Of a stretch of DNA of 64,000 bases, positions 12,331 to 23,190 are shown one piece after another. The stretch lies in the NCBI GenBank assembly GCA_946406115.1, contig OX291557.1, positions 16,586,501 to 16,650,500 on the forward strand. The letters run 5' to 3'. Every line of letters starts with the position of its first letter. Position 1 is the first letter of the stretch. Made by a program: the position numbers and the translations under genes. The notes beneath the pieces were generated by a model. That model had not been told where the DNA came from and did no database searches. It saw only the letters and a list, made by a program, of their open reading frames with translations. The stretch is from Apoda limacodes (lineage: Eukaryota; Arthropoda; Insecta; Lepidoptera; Limacodidae).

Positions 12331-13270
12331 ACTCGGAGTAACTAATTAAAAGTGTTGTGTGAGTTATAGTAAATTTAATTATCATTACCATTGTTATTAC
12401 CGTGTCAAGTACTAGAATAGCTTGAGTATAGTCAAGATTCGAAAAAACTCATCGGTCCCTTACCTGTGAGCAAATGTTTAAGGTGTCAACAACAGTGGAA
12501 CGAGGTTTTACAAATTTTGAAAACGTCTCTGGGTTAAAAACTTTAAACGAGGTTTGTATGTAGAAAACTTTTTCATTTCTTTATTCTGATCGACTTTTTT
12601 TTGATGTGAATTGTCTACTTAAACAAGGAAATAAAATACTATACATTAGTGTCTATTACACAATTTTTTTCTAATAATGTTTTTATTACACCTGTAGCGA
12701 TGTAGTAATGATCTTGTAATGTAGTATATAATATTGAAGTGTATAATAAATATTAACTTATATTTCTTTAAAAGTATATAATTAACACAAATTTCTAAAA
12801 GAAGTTGGTAACTATTGATTTTCTACAAAGATTTCCAGACACAAAATAACCTAATGCCGAGTCGATAATAATTAAAAAAAAATTAAACACAAACAAGATG
12901 TAACTGATAATACTGTTTTCATCTTTGACAGAATTACTAGCTGAATTTAAAAATCAAGCAACTGAAATCTGAGAAATAGAAACATATGGCAAACATATGA
13001 GTGTAATTTAAGCTTTCTGTTTGTGTTTTTCGTTGTTTGATACAAGTTACACAGACAACAGCCTTTATGCTTATTGTATGATAGTTAGTCCTTGTGCTTC
13101 TTAAATGATATTTATGATGCTAATTACTATCAATAAATTACCGTCTAGGCTTCAAAATTTGTAAAAAATTTAAAATTTTACTAGAAAATTAAAAATAGTT
13201 TTTCATTAGATATTAGGTGATGTGGCTAATGATTTACGTGTATAATATTACTGAAGAGTTTTTAAATCGT
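12331..13270. other. AT-rich stretch without a recognised gene
   Basis: No coding frame or repeat family that I recognise, apart from the isolated minus-strand donor-like site noted for the CpG block. Confidence 0.4.
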
Positions 13271-13271
13271 T

Positions 13272-13500
13272 CGTCGTTTCAGCCGAAAGATGTCCACTGC
13301 TGAACGTAGGCCTCCCCTATATGTATCCACAACGGCCGGTCCTGAACCGCCCGCGCCCATCCGCTTCCTGCGGTTCTGACCAGATCGTCTGTCCACCTTG
13401 GTCGCACAACCCACGCTGCGTATTCCTATCCGTGGTCTGCACTCAATCGGTTTTCGGTTCGACGAGCAATGTGGCCTGCCGATTGCCTAGTTTTTAAATG
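13272..13500 (-). pseudogene. 3' end of an RTE-type LINE, decayed
   Basis: The plus strand carries the complement of the family's 3' end: 'tttcagccgaaagatgtcca', 'ctgctgaacgtaggcctccc', 'acaacggccggtcctgaacc', 'atccgcttcctgcgg', 'ctgaccagatcgtctgtcc' and 'ggttcgacgagcaatgtggc'. The order matches the copy at 40801-41108. A short indel around 13405 breaks the frame. No target-site duplication was identified. Confidence 0.75.
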
Positions 13501-13674
13501 ATAATTAAAAAAAAAAAATCTTGAAACTTGCTAACTTTGCATGTTACTTTTCGTTATGAATACTCTTACCTTCATATGAACATTTAAGTACGAGATTCCA
13601 AATAATTTATAATTTTTTATTTTTGTATGTTAAAGTTCAACAAAAATATTATAATAACAAGGTTTTTTCCAATT

Positions 13675-13926
13675 TTATGAAGTATCACTTAGTTCATCAA
13701 TAAGATTGGCCATATTTCTGCCTTGATAAATGGCTACATACATATTTTGGCTCTTAGTTTCACCGCAATATATATTCTGTGCCAAATATGTTCTGAAATA
13801 TATTTTACTTGACATGATATCTACAGCTAGTCCCTGCCAACTGTTTACCATCCCTGGTACAGATAAATAGCTAATAGTACCATACAAATTTATTTTACAA
13901 AAATAAAAAATATTACTGTGCGACAA
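13675..13926 (-). pseudogene. Possible decayed exon resembling an LDL-receptor-family YWTD repeat
   Basis: The 83-codon minus-strand frame contains VPGMVNSWQGLAVDIMSSK followed by IYF, then AQNIY, then YVAIYQGRN and LIDELSD. GLAVD followed by x5-6 and an aromatic -Y-[WF] strand, then a later strand ending in a GRN-type turn, fits a YWTD beta-propeller blade as in LDL-receptor-related proteins. Those proteins are cell-surface endocytic receptors. The YWTD core itself reads IYFRT, and a stop follows soon after LSDTS with no splice donor before it. An acceptor-like 'tactattag' precedes YLSVP. The first codons run into a MITE at 13916. It may be an exon relic, a retropseudogene piece or chance; the call is tentative. 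Confidence 0.3.
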
Positions 13927-14037
13927 ACTTTTCTGACGCGGTGTTCAAAAATCAAAACTGCAGTCATCATATCAAAATGGTGTGAACTTATACTACACTA
14001 GAGACCATACGTCAGGCCAGAAAAGTTTGTTGCACTG
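13916..14037. mobile_element. 122-bp MITE with TA target site
   Basis: The left end CTGTGCGACAAACTTTTCTG and the inverted right end, read as CAGTGCAACAAACTTTTCTG, differ at only two positions. Each end is flanked by TA (13914-13915 and 14038-14039). Short length, terminal inverted repeats and a TA duplication suggest a non-autonomous Tc1/mariner-type element. It has no coding capacity. Confidence 0.6.
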
Positions 14038-14039
14038 TA

Positions 14040-15300
14040 CTATGCATACACAATGTCAACGACATGATCCCAAGAAAAAATGGTCTTAAAGTTTTCCGAC
14101 TATTGTGATAATGGGTTCAAAATAAGAACACCACGATACGATAGGTGACCATTACGCTTTCTGAAGATCATTTCTCACTTCCAATTTTCTAAGAACTACG
14201 GTAATGAGATTCTCCACACCGCTCCGCCGAAGTCTTGTTGAGTAAATATGGCCTTTGTGTACCAAGCGCAGTTCGGTAGCCGCTCTCTGTTTGCTGTCGA
14301 CCTGTTAATTAATAACTCGGCGCGCAGTGTATACACAGCCTTATTACCGGTAAGAATCTCACGAGTCACGAGCCTTAGCTGACTTAAACCAGTTTTTAGT
14401 TTAAAACCACCTTCTAATAACACGATATTATTTGCCCGCTTTAATGATCAACTCAACGTAAAATCCCAAATACGTTTTTGTTAATAAAAGCGCAATAATA
14501 GCATATTGCTACAATTAAATCCACACTTCTGACCTATTAGTCACACTAATTTGAATACGGAATTCATAGCTACATAATAATTCAATGTTACAATTTATCA
14601 TTACCATGCCCATTTAGTAGCACCCATGGTCTATAATTACAGGTAGGAAAAAATGAAACTTGAAGAAACGCGATTGTAACTAATGGCCTGAAACTAAATT
14701 TTAATTAGTGTCGCGTTATAGGAATGAAAGTGATTACAAAAATAACACGACAGGTCGGTGTAGGTGTGAGGTGGGCTTTAGGTCGCGTCACCCTCCACCA
14801 CCACTCATGTTCGACAATTTACGACATGGTAATTATATGTACGTGTTTAGTCACCTGCTTTCGGATTTACGTGCGGTGTAATTTTGGAAATTAAAAACGT
14901 TAAGCTTCAATCGCTACGTAATATCTAAATGATGGATTAACCTCACGTTTTAATGTCGATCGATTCTTTTGGCTGCTCGGTAATTATTCTTTATCGTACG
15001 AACCTATGTGAGTTGAACACAATTAGTTATTGATCAGACGGCAATTAAGCCCAGTCGATTTTGTTTGTTGAAGTTGAAGAAAATTGTTTTTAGTTGGACG
15101 TTTAGTCGACGTCGTTTTTGTACCTCTAATGGATTCTCAACCATTTAAATTGTGCTACGTACGTATTGTTTATTAAAAAATAGAAATAAATTATCTTTTA
15201 GTGTTGACATTGTACATTATTAATGATTCGAATGTTTCTGTTAAGTACGAAATGGTTTTGTTGACTACACAATAACTTGATGTTTTGATTGCGCTTTTCA
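14040..15300. other. AT-rich stretch without a recognised gene
   Basis: No supported gene. The frame at 14196-14423 on the minus strand has no recognisable domain. A modest GC-rich patch near 14750-14815 holds nothing I can name. Confidence 0.35.
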
Positions 15301-15303
15301 AAA

Positions 15304-15770
15304 ACCGGACAAGTGCGAGTTAGAGACTTATTATTACTTACTTAGACGTTTGATATTATATTAGATTTTACCATCGGCTTCGCGCGCCATAAATTCAGTG
15401 ATCGGCGTGAAACTCCCTAATTATACTAATGAAGTTTGCTACTGATTAATTTAGCTGTAGCTATAGTTCGTTTGAGCTTATAGTCATATCCGGAGGAACT
15501 TTTGAATTTTTCTGGATTAAAAGTAGCCGATGTCCTATTCGAGGACCTAACCTTTTATGTGTGCCAAGTTTCATAGGTCCAGTGGTAGAGGCTTGATTGA
15601 GTAACAAAAATTCAAATTTTCACATTTATAATATTAAAAGAAAGGATTCTAACTTGATTCCTCTACACGTTTCTAAAAAAAAAGGATCTTGACAGAGAGA
15701 TGGGACTACGAAATGATCATATAAGGGTTTCGTTAATTTCCTTTTGAGCCACGGAACCCTGAAAATATTA
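15304..15770 (-). repeat. AGGGTTCCGT-family relative, interrupted
   Basis: The left border 'aaaaaccggacaagtgcgag' and right border 'cacggaaccctgaaaata' are the minus-strand ends of this repeat group. Just inside the right border, 'gacagagagatgggactacg', 'cctttt' and 'ataagggtttcgtt' follow the pattern of a known variant. The middle is occupied by a Helitron-like element. Confidence 0.5.
15358..15647 (-). mobile_element. Helitron-like non-autonomous element nested in a repeat
   Basis: On the plus strand the order is reversed: 'accatcggcttcgcgcgcc' (3' hairpin), 'gatcggcgtgaaactccc', 'atgtcctattcgaggacc', 'ccaagtttcataggtcc', 'gcttgattgagtaac' and 'ttcacatttataatatta' (5' end). It sits between the two borders of the AGGGTTCCGT-type repeat, so it inserted later. 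Confidence 0.55.
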
Positions 15771-17330
15771 AAACTTAAAAGGTCGAGAACGGGTGATGTT
15801 AAATCAGAACAGCTAGAGCAAAGCACGGTTCGGACGAAGTAATTGGCACAGGACAGCCCGGAGCGTCAGCAACACCTCAGAACGAACCAAACCGTTTTAA
15901 TAATGAGCCAGCTTGAGATCGTGAAACAATAAATTGCGAAGCTTCGAGGCTTCGTGCTCGAGACAGCTATCTGAAGCAAGCATTATGCATCTCGTGTTCC
16001 TAGCCCGTGATACTGGTCTATCATCTGTTAGATTGATAGGAGAATAGGCCCGCGGCTGGGCGAGATTTGGTTGCTGCATTGTGAAAGGTAGTGCCCTTAT
16101 GTGGGTTTTATTAAGCAAGAATAACTTGAAAGCTGTTCCTTGATTTCAGTTAAAATATTGTAGCGGTTGTTCATTTAAATATTTACTGTAAATAGTACCT
16201 GATGCCTATTTTATTTAACTTAACTTATACCGATAACTAAGTTCTAAATTTTTATTGTACTATTCTTTGTTATTTGTATAAACTCAGTGTTGCTAAGTAG
16301 ATGTACAGTTATTTGACCTGAGGTAGTCGATTCTGATACAATTAGGTGTTTGTCATTGTAAAATCTTCACAAGTGTAAATAAACATCTTTTTTAACAAGA
16401 GTTATAATTTTAAAAAAAATAGTTATAAATAACAAAATAATATTCTAATGCATAAAACCCAAAAATATTTGTAGCCGCGCGTAACACACAATTTTTCATC
16501 TCACTACACCGAGGAAAATATATACAAGATACAAGAAAAACAATAGTTAGTGTTTAATTACTTATAAATGGAGCCAGTATACTTATTTTTAACAGTTTAA
16601 TTAAGTATTGATAACATGATGTTGTTCATCTGACATAGGTTGAGCGCCTTCTGTATGTAGTCAACGAATCGTATTCTCAGAGGTACTAACCTATTTTTCG
16701 CGGGTAAACTTAGGTATTTTACGTCACTGGTGGAGTTACTAATGTTTTTTATTTATCAACTTTAAGGCAAGGTCGCACAAAATAACTTTGACGCTAACCA
16801 GTCACCAAACATGGCAGATTGTATGGAAATTACTATCGTCAGCTTTTTTTATAAAGTTAACCAGCTAGTGGTTTGCTGAACTTTGACGGGTCGGTTTAGT
16901 TTAATATTAAGCTGACTATGCAAATTTTCATATTATCTCCCTTTTTTTTGTCGGCTGGTTAATGTTAAAGTTAGTTGGTGCAACACAGCCTAATTTTAGT
17001 TTGTAAAAGTAATATGTTTATAGTAAAAACAACCAAAAATATGTACCTACTACGTATTTCCAAATTAATGTATCTTTTCTTTTTCTTATTTTAAGGTGAG
17101 TTTTGAATGTACACCATGTCAATTCCAAAATTCTTATAACAAACATTGTACGTACAACTTATTTCTTTTTGTTGTATTGAATTATTAAACAAACTACAAT
17201 AAATTATCTATTAAATAACATTAAACAACACATTATTTTTAATGCAAAAGTATAAAATATTAAACTAAGTGTTATTAACGGATCACTAATGTATAAATTA
17301 ATATGGACGAACCGCATATCGGACGATTTC
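15771..17330. other. AT-rich stretch without a recognised gene
   Basis: No supported gene or named repeat. The minus frames at 15626-15826 and 15897-16118 lack recognisable domains. Confidence 0.35.
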
Positions 17331-17332
17331 AT

Positions 17333-17430
17333 TGATTTTTTTTACACCACTAAGTTGGCAAATAAGCTCACGGTCCACCTGTTGGTGAGCGATCACCTTA
17401 GACTATGGACGCTTGTAACACCAGTATGTA
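17333..17430 (-). repeat. Jockey-like LINE 3' UTR tail, short
   Basis: A T-run is followed by 'accactaagttggcaaataa', 'gctcacggtccacctgttgg', 'tgagcgatcacctta' and 'ggacgcttgtaacacc'. This is the last roughly 95 bases of the family 3' UTR on the minus strand. Confidence 0.7.
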
Positions 17431-17594
17431 TGTATGTATGGGCCGCACGCTATTTCATCGCTGGCTGTCTGTGGTTAAGTGGTTATTTTATTAGTAAAAA
17501 AAAGTTATTTGCATATACTGTGACGTCACGTTTTGTTTATGGTATCTCCTTTGGTGTAAGCATTAAAAAGCCTATGCTAAGCCGATCTAATTGA

Positions 17595-18090
17595 TTTTTT
17601 GTTACACTTACTTGTAAACAGTGCAGGTAAAGCGGGTGCTAAGACCTTAATTACTCCCACAGGCTTTTGTTTGTAAATTTTACTTTTTCAAGCAAAGCCA
17701 GAGTTTATACAACCCACTGGCGGTATTGATGCGCTTATTCTATCAAGTATGTATATAGAGCTGACTGTTTAAAATATGAACTACGTGCACACGACAAGAA
17801 ATTAATTCATAAATTTTCTGGATATCTAGCGCCACCTAGCGATGACGTTGTTTTCTCTAATTCTATTTCCGCCATTTCGACTGTATTTTACTGAGTTAAT
17901 TTATTTATTCACCTTATATTTTTATTTATTTACTCACAAATGTCATGAAAAAATTGTGTGTAACACGGGCGGTACGGAAATTACAAACATATCATTAAAT
18001 CCTTCTGCCTTAGGCTTCTAAATATCCTCCCGTTAGTAATTTTCTTCTTACCACCCTAAATACACAATGTACTATGAAACACTCTAAGCC
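17595..18090 (+). repeat. Unnamed dispersed repeat, copy 1
   Basis: Segments recur in the same order at 50505-51325: 'cttgtaaacagtg', 'gctaagaccttaattactcc', 'aacccactggcg', 'aaaatatgaacta', 'tttatttattta' with 'cgcaaat' and finally 'atacacaatgtacta'. A third, partial copy at 55545-55685 keeps 'ttgtgtgtaacaacggcggt' and the same end. It has no open frame or clear termini. Confidence 0.5.
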
Positions 18091-18697
18091 TTATCATGTT
18101 CTTATCTACGTCATTCTTGCTTAGCCATGTCATTATTACAAACTCATTAGCACAAACAAATATCAGATTGCTGTTTTGCTAACGTTTTATCGCACTAAAT
18201 TAGCCTCGACGTTCTCCTTAATTAAGAAAGTATGATTAACAAAGAGCAATCACGAAAACAAAGTCTTATCATTGGCAAGGGAGTTTGGGGGAAAATGGAG
18301 GAACAATAAGCAAACACAACTTGTCAGTGGTATAAATCTTACACAGATTAGAGTAAGGATATTTTCTTGTTTGTTTAGATAGTGGCGCCAATGTCAACTG
18401 CAGATTTTACGTGTTTATTTTGTACATTGATCATGGGGAACAAACAGAGAGGAAACGAAATTAATAAATTATCACTGTTGGAGAGCTATGGATGTTATGA
18501 GGCAAAACATGTGGAAGACAATAGGGACTTTATGTTTTGTTTTCTTTTCTTATTAATGATGCGGCATTTAGGCTTACTTATTACCTTTATTGGCAAGGAA
18601 GATGAATAAAACAAGCTTTGTTAAATCATGCAAAGAATGAGAAATTTTTAGGAGTCATCAATCGTTTGCGATGGACACTCAAATAGGACCTATAGGT

Positions 18698-19358
18698 AGG
18701 GTTGCTATAATTATTCCGGTCCGGACGCATGGTAATTTTTTCTATAAGTACTAGTAGATAATTATGTGAATCGCCTCAGCTATTCTACTCCCCACTGCAG
18801 GGACATAGGTATCTCCTCGGAGAAGGAAGTTCAGGCCGTAGTCCACTACACTGGCCTAGTTCATAAGGCCTCTAGGCCTAAGGTTTAACCTGCCCTCCGA
18901 AGCACAGAGAAGCTCAGAAATATGTGCCCCTAGGCGGTCACCTCATATTGACCACATCCGATATAGTTAACTTTACATATGGCTTTCGCTTCCAAAATAC
19001 GAATGTTACTTGGCAACAATCTCTTCTGAGTCGGTGAGTATTAAAAAAAATTACTAATCAGCATCTTTATTTATTTTCAAGTATAAAATCGTAGATACAT
19101 TGCAATATTCATATTATTGTAGGCTGCAACAGGATAATTTTGTCCTCCGCGTAACCCAATTTAATTTTCACGCCTTTATTTGGCCATTTTTTTTTGATTC
19201 TGATTACCTACCATTCGTATTTTTCAGATATAAGGACTTTGTTATTATTATATTATTAGATTTGAAAAATCCGGACGTAGCTGCGAGTCCGGACTAAATT
19301 CCGGACATGGTTTTGAAATCCGAACAATTCGAACAAAATCCGGGCGTATGGCAACCCT
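18698..19358. mobile_element. TIR element with AGGGTTGC ends
   Basis: The left end AGGGTTGCTATAATTATTCC and the inverted right end AGGGTTGCCATACGCCCGG share the first twelve or so bases with one mismatch. Both are flanked by AGGT (18694-18697 and 19359-19362), a candidate 4-bp target-site duplication. TCCGGAC recurs near both ends. The length is 661 bp with a nested SINE fragment. No transposase is present, so it is non-autonomous. The superfamily cannot be assigned confidently. Confidence 0.55.
18778..19020 (-). mobile_element. 5S rRNA-derived SINE fragment nested in a TIR element
   Basis: The plus strand reads 'ctccccactgcagggacat', 'ggccgtagtccactacactg' and 'gcctagttcataaggcc', then a degenerate 5S-like core whose minus strand reads 'atcggatgtggtcaatatga' and 'ggtgaccgcc'. 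The core parallels the internal promoter region of 5S rRNA. The inserted copy splits the surrounding TIR element. Confidence 0.5.
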
Positions 19359-19913
19359 AGGTACTTTTAATCGTTTTCTGTAATGGATTATCTGAGGCCT
19401 ATTTGTTGTACATGAGGATTGGTGTTAACTTAATGTTTTGGACTAATAACTGCGTTATTTTAAGATATACAAGCTAAAGATATACAGCTTACTTACATGT
19501 CGCTTCATCCTTGTTCCGACTAAAGTTTTCTGTCGCGTACCTACTACTGTCTCTTAACGTCTTTTTTTCGTCTTACTTGCTCTAATTTTTTTATTTTTTT
19601 TTCTTAAAATTTTGACGCAAAATCTACTTATTATAAATTGTCAAATATTCCCAACAGCTTATAGTTTTCACATTATCATAGCCTATATTAAATTTATGTA
19701 CCTACTTATATTTTTTGTGTACAATGCGATTAATTACGTCAAAAGTCAAAAGAGCCAAAAAAATATTCGCTGGTAAAAAAAAAGAAATTTTAAATTTGTT
19801 TATGATTCAATAGTTTGTTTTAGCCTCACGAGATGTCGCTGTTAAAATTTAAAACTCGCTATGGACTTAATTAATCTGTTTATTGTTTAAAAAATCCTGT
19901 TCGTTCACGAATA

Positions 19914-19932
19914 AAGAAAGAAAGAAAGAAAA
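19914..19932. repeat. (AAAG)n simple repeat
   Basis: Four to five AAAG units following 'cgttcacgaat', a junction that resembles a retroelement 3' end, though no body is recognised upstream. Confidence 0.7.
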
Positions 19933-20065
19933 ATAATTTTTGGAAAGATCACTAGCGATGTTCGTGGGTGATTCTTATTATTAAACTCGTTTATGATACT
20001 ATTGCTCACTTTTCACTTTCACACACTTTAATGTATAAAGAAGGAAAACCTATGTACAGAAATAT

Positions 20066-20406
20066 GTACATGTACATCTTACAAACGAATTTCTCATTTG
20101 TTTTTGATATTAACTGATCAATCACTGTCAAATTTCTTATTCATAATCCCAAACCGAATACCTATGTCTGTGGTTTTTCCAAAATCTTGTAAAACGTTCT
20201 ATTAACTAGAAATCTTTTTAAAAACCATTTTTATAAAAAACTAGAATCCTGTATAACTTTCAAACTCTAAAATTTTGTAAAAAACTGGCACACTGCAGTC
20301 CTAGATATTTATAACTTGAACATGTCTTCAAAATTTCATTGTGGTTGAACAACAAGTGTCAAAAATAAGTGAGAAATTCGTTTGTATGAAGCCCGCTGCG
20401 AGGCGC
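20066..20406. mobile_element. MITE of the ACAAACGAATTTCTCA family, copy 1
   Basis: The left 'acaaacgaatttctcatttg' and the inverted right end 'acaaacgaatttctcactta' form terminal inverted repeats. The right side extends into 'gaagcccgctgcgaggcg', which is also the outer end of the second copy at 44827. Internal landmarks 'atacctatgtctgtggtttt', 'cgttctattaactagaaatc' and 'aactggcacactgca' are shared by both copies. It has no coding capacity. Confidence 0.65.
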
Positions 20407-20997
20407 CGCGAAGTATATCCTCTTAAAAACTTGTCAAATATTGATAAAAGTTTATTTGTTTTAAAGGGTTCAGTACCTAAAATAAACTGAAGAGTGACTA
20501 CAATATAGCTCCATTATTCGGTCTGTTTCAATGTCAGGTTACACTAAAAAATATCTTAAGTTAGATTTACCAGTCATCTCGTTAGTTTTACCAATTCTAA
20601 CAGTTAAATTGAGTCAAATTACAAAATTCGGTTGAATATTCTAAGTTATACTGGTTGGTGAAGCACCAGGTTGGTTTAGTAAATTTAACGGTTTATATTG
20701 TTAACTGTACCTTACTACTTTAGTACATTTTTTACTTTACTAGAGTACTCAATTAAACATTTTAGAATCTTGTTATTTACCAAAATACCTTAGATATTAC
20801 GAAATCTCTATGGTAGTTTCTATATAACCTATTTAGTAGTTTTATTGAAAAATATTTAGTAAATGCAATCAGAAGAAAACTTTAGTAATACTTTGTACTA
20901 TTAATACAAGTATATTATTATAGTGTGTGGTATTATATATCCTGCGCTTAAGGCAAAGATATAGGCACAGACTTTATATTACCATACTAGATATATC

Positions 20998-21405
20998 TAC
21001 ATAGGCTAGATTCCGTTAATACACTGTTTTTGACCCTTTTTTTTAGCAAAACCATAGATTCTAAATGATTGAAAAATATATGTATGTTACAAAACGTACT
21101 TTTTCCTAGTGCATTGACTTGTGTGTTTTTATTCATTGATTTTAGTTTTAAAAAAAATCAGGAAACGACTGTTGTTCCAGGATTAGTGCAAATTTTCAAA
21201 GCGTTTAGTGCATTCGGTTGTTAGTAAAGTCAGTAAACCATTAGAATTCGTTGTTATCTAGTGCACTGACCATAATTTGTAGCAGTTGTAAAAAAATTTG
21301 ACTACTAAACGATAAACGACAAATTCCATACAAAATCAAAGTACGTGTAGCGCGCGCGGGGAACGCGCCAAACTAAGTTTTAAGACGTCATTAGGGTATA
21401 AATTA
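20998..21405 (+). repeat. CTAGTGC-periodic repeat family, copy 3 (diverged)
   Basis: It shares 'tctagtgca', 'agtgcaaattttcaaagcg', 'ttgttatctagtgca' and 'aaattccatacaa' with the copy at 22087, in the same order and orientation. The motif positions are 21106, 21183 (TTAGTGC) and 21258, spaced 77 and 75 bp. It is clearly more diverged than the other two copies. Confidence 0.55.
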
Positions 21406-21782
21406 CTTATGAAGTATGAAAAAAATATGTGCGTACACCTCAATGTCTGTGTATGACATTTTAACTTTAAAATATATCATCGTCTGTTTGTTCCACTAAG
21501 TTATCTAAGGCAAGTAATGATCAAAGATTGGTATATGAAATTTTTATAATACCCAATGAAACTCAATTAGTTTTATTTTAGTAATTGAAATTAGAAATCA
21601 TCTAGTACCTACCTAATGCACTTACTGCTTACAAACGTATTTATTTGGGTAATTCAATCACACTTAGTTTATTATTAAGAGAGTATTTTAACAGTAAGTG
21701 ATTTTGTTATTCTACTAAAGTTTGTTTTTAGGGTGGTTTGGTAATACACTTATATAGAAAGCATATAATAATAGAAAGCATA

Positions 21783-21987
21783 ATCTCTGTATATATAAAA
21801 GGCAAACGTTACTAACTGACTGACTGACTGACTGATCAATCGACGCACAGCTCCAACCGCTGGACGTACCCCGGGGGTTTACGAGGGGAGACAGAAAGAC
21901 ACAGAGAGAGAACGTTAAGTGTGAGTGGTTTTTTTTTATATAATTAAGCAGTTGCCGTAGGAATCCTACGCCGATAACCAAATATAA
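21783..21987 (+). mobile_element. Helitron-like fragment
   Basis: 'ctgtatatataaaaggcaaa' is followed by four TGAC units, 'ccaaccgctggacg' and 'gaatcctacgccgataacc'. This resembles a lepidopteran Helitron-like head joined to part of its 3' region. The GC-rich terminal hairpin is missing. Confidence 0.5.
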
Positions 21988-22086
21988 TATAATATTCGTA
22001 ACATTTCCTGACTCTTTTGTATTTTAAGCATTCATAGAGTCGGTCATCGTATTTGATGTTGACGAAACATCCGACATTTGCTCTGT

Positions 22087-22535
22087 TTAAGGCTAGGGTA
22101 TAGGCAAGACCCTAAACTATAAAACTTGCTTTTGTCTAGTGCATTACCTTACTGAATGATTTTCATTTATTGTATTTAATTCAATAAAAAATCTGGAAGT
22201 GACCATTGTTTCAACACTTGTGCAAATTTTCAAAGCGTGTTTTGCATTTGCTTGTAATGAAAGTTAAATAATTAGAATAGCTTGTTATCTAGTGCATAGA
22301 CTCTAAGTTGTAGCGAAAAGTCAAAAAATGTGACTACAAAACGGTAATAACGTTAAATTCCATACAAGAAATTAAAGTTTCAAGGCGTCATTACGGTATA
22401 ATTACTTAAGAAGTATATAACATATATATATCATAGTAATTTATATGACATTATCTAATGATTTATAGTACATTTACATACACAACGTTAGAATTACAGA
22501 AATTAGCTTTCTGACATATATCACCCTCTTAAACG
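22087..22535 (+). repeat. CTAGTGC-periodic repeat family, copy 2
   Basis: This is the inverted counterpart of 9447-9965, alignable over its whole length with small indels. The motif CTAGTGC (second instance CTTGTGC) starts at 22136, 22217 and 22290, spaced 81 and 73 bp. It has no open frame, and no terminal inverted repeats or target duplication could be defined. Confidence 0.65.
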
Positions 22536-22654
22536 CCTTTGATGTTTTGACTGTAATCTGTGGTAATATATAGATACAGATAAAAATAACATATTTTCGT
22601 TTAAAAAAACATCAGTAAAGTCTACAGCAAGTATGTGTTGTCAGAGCTTAGATG

Positions 22655-22785
22655 TCTGAAGCTTGGGGTTCTTCAAAAAAGAAGTTATTGGATTTTTGAA
22701 GGGTCGGTTACGCGCGAGTGATACCCCTGGTGTAACAAGCGACCATGGGCTACGGTGATCGCTTACCATCAGTGAGTGTACTACA
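22655..22785 (+). repeat. Jockey-like LINE 3' UTR tail
   Basis: 'ttggggttcttcaaaaaaga' and 'gaagggtcggttacgcg' are followed by 'tacccctggtgtaacaag' and 'ggtgatcgcttaccatca'. The order is the same as in the other sense-strand tail at 8870. It ends abruptly after 'accatca'. Confidence 0.7.
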
Positions 22786-22899
22786 TGTACGACACGCACT
22801 TTGGTTGGTTTTTCGTTTTACGTTTTGTTGGTGATGATTAATATTAATTACTAGAAAAAATATCTCTATTTGTTATGTGTTATATAATGAGTATTATTT

Positions 22900-23190
22900 T
22901 AGGGTTCCGTACCCATAGGGTATAAAACGGGACCCTATTACTAAGACTCCAGTGTCCATCCGTCTGTCACCAGGCTGTATCTCATGAACCGTAATAGTTA
23001 GACATTTGAAATTTTCACAGAAAATGTATTCCTGTTGCCGCTATGACAACAAATACTAAAAAACAGAATAAAATAAATATTTAAGGGGGCTCCTATACAA
23101 CAAACGTGATTTTTTTGTTCGTTTTTATTGATAATGGTACGGAACCCTTCATGCGCGAGTCCGTCTAGCAATTAGCCGATTTCTTTTAAA
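22900..23190 (+). repeat. AGGGTTCCGTACC interspersed repeat, copy 2
   Basis: It opens 'tttagggttccgtaccca' and contains 'gggaccctattactaagact', 'caccaggctgtatctcatga', 'ttgaaattttcacag' and 'ttttattgataatggtacgg'. It ends in a degenerate 'agcaattagccgattt'. It is full length relative to the copy at 2946. Confidence 0.75.
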
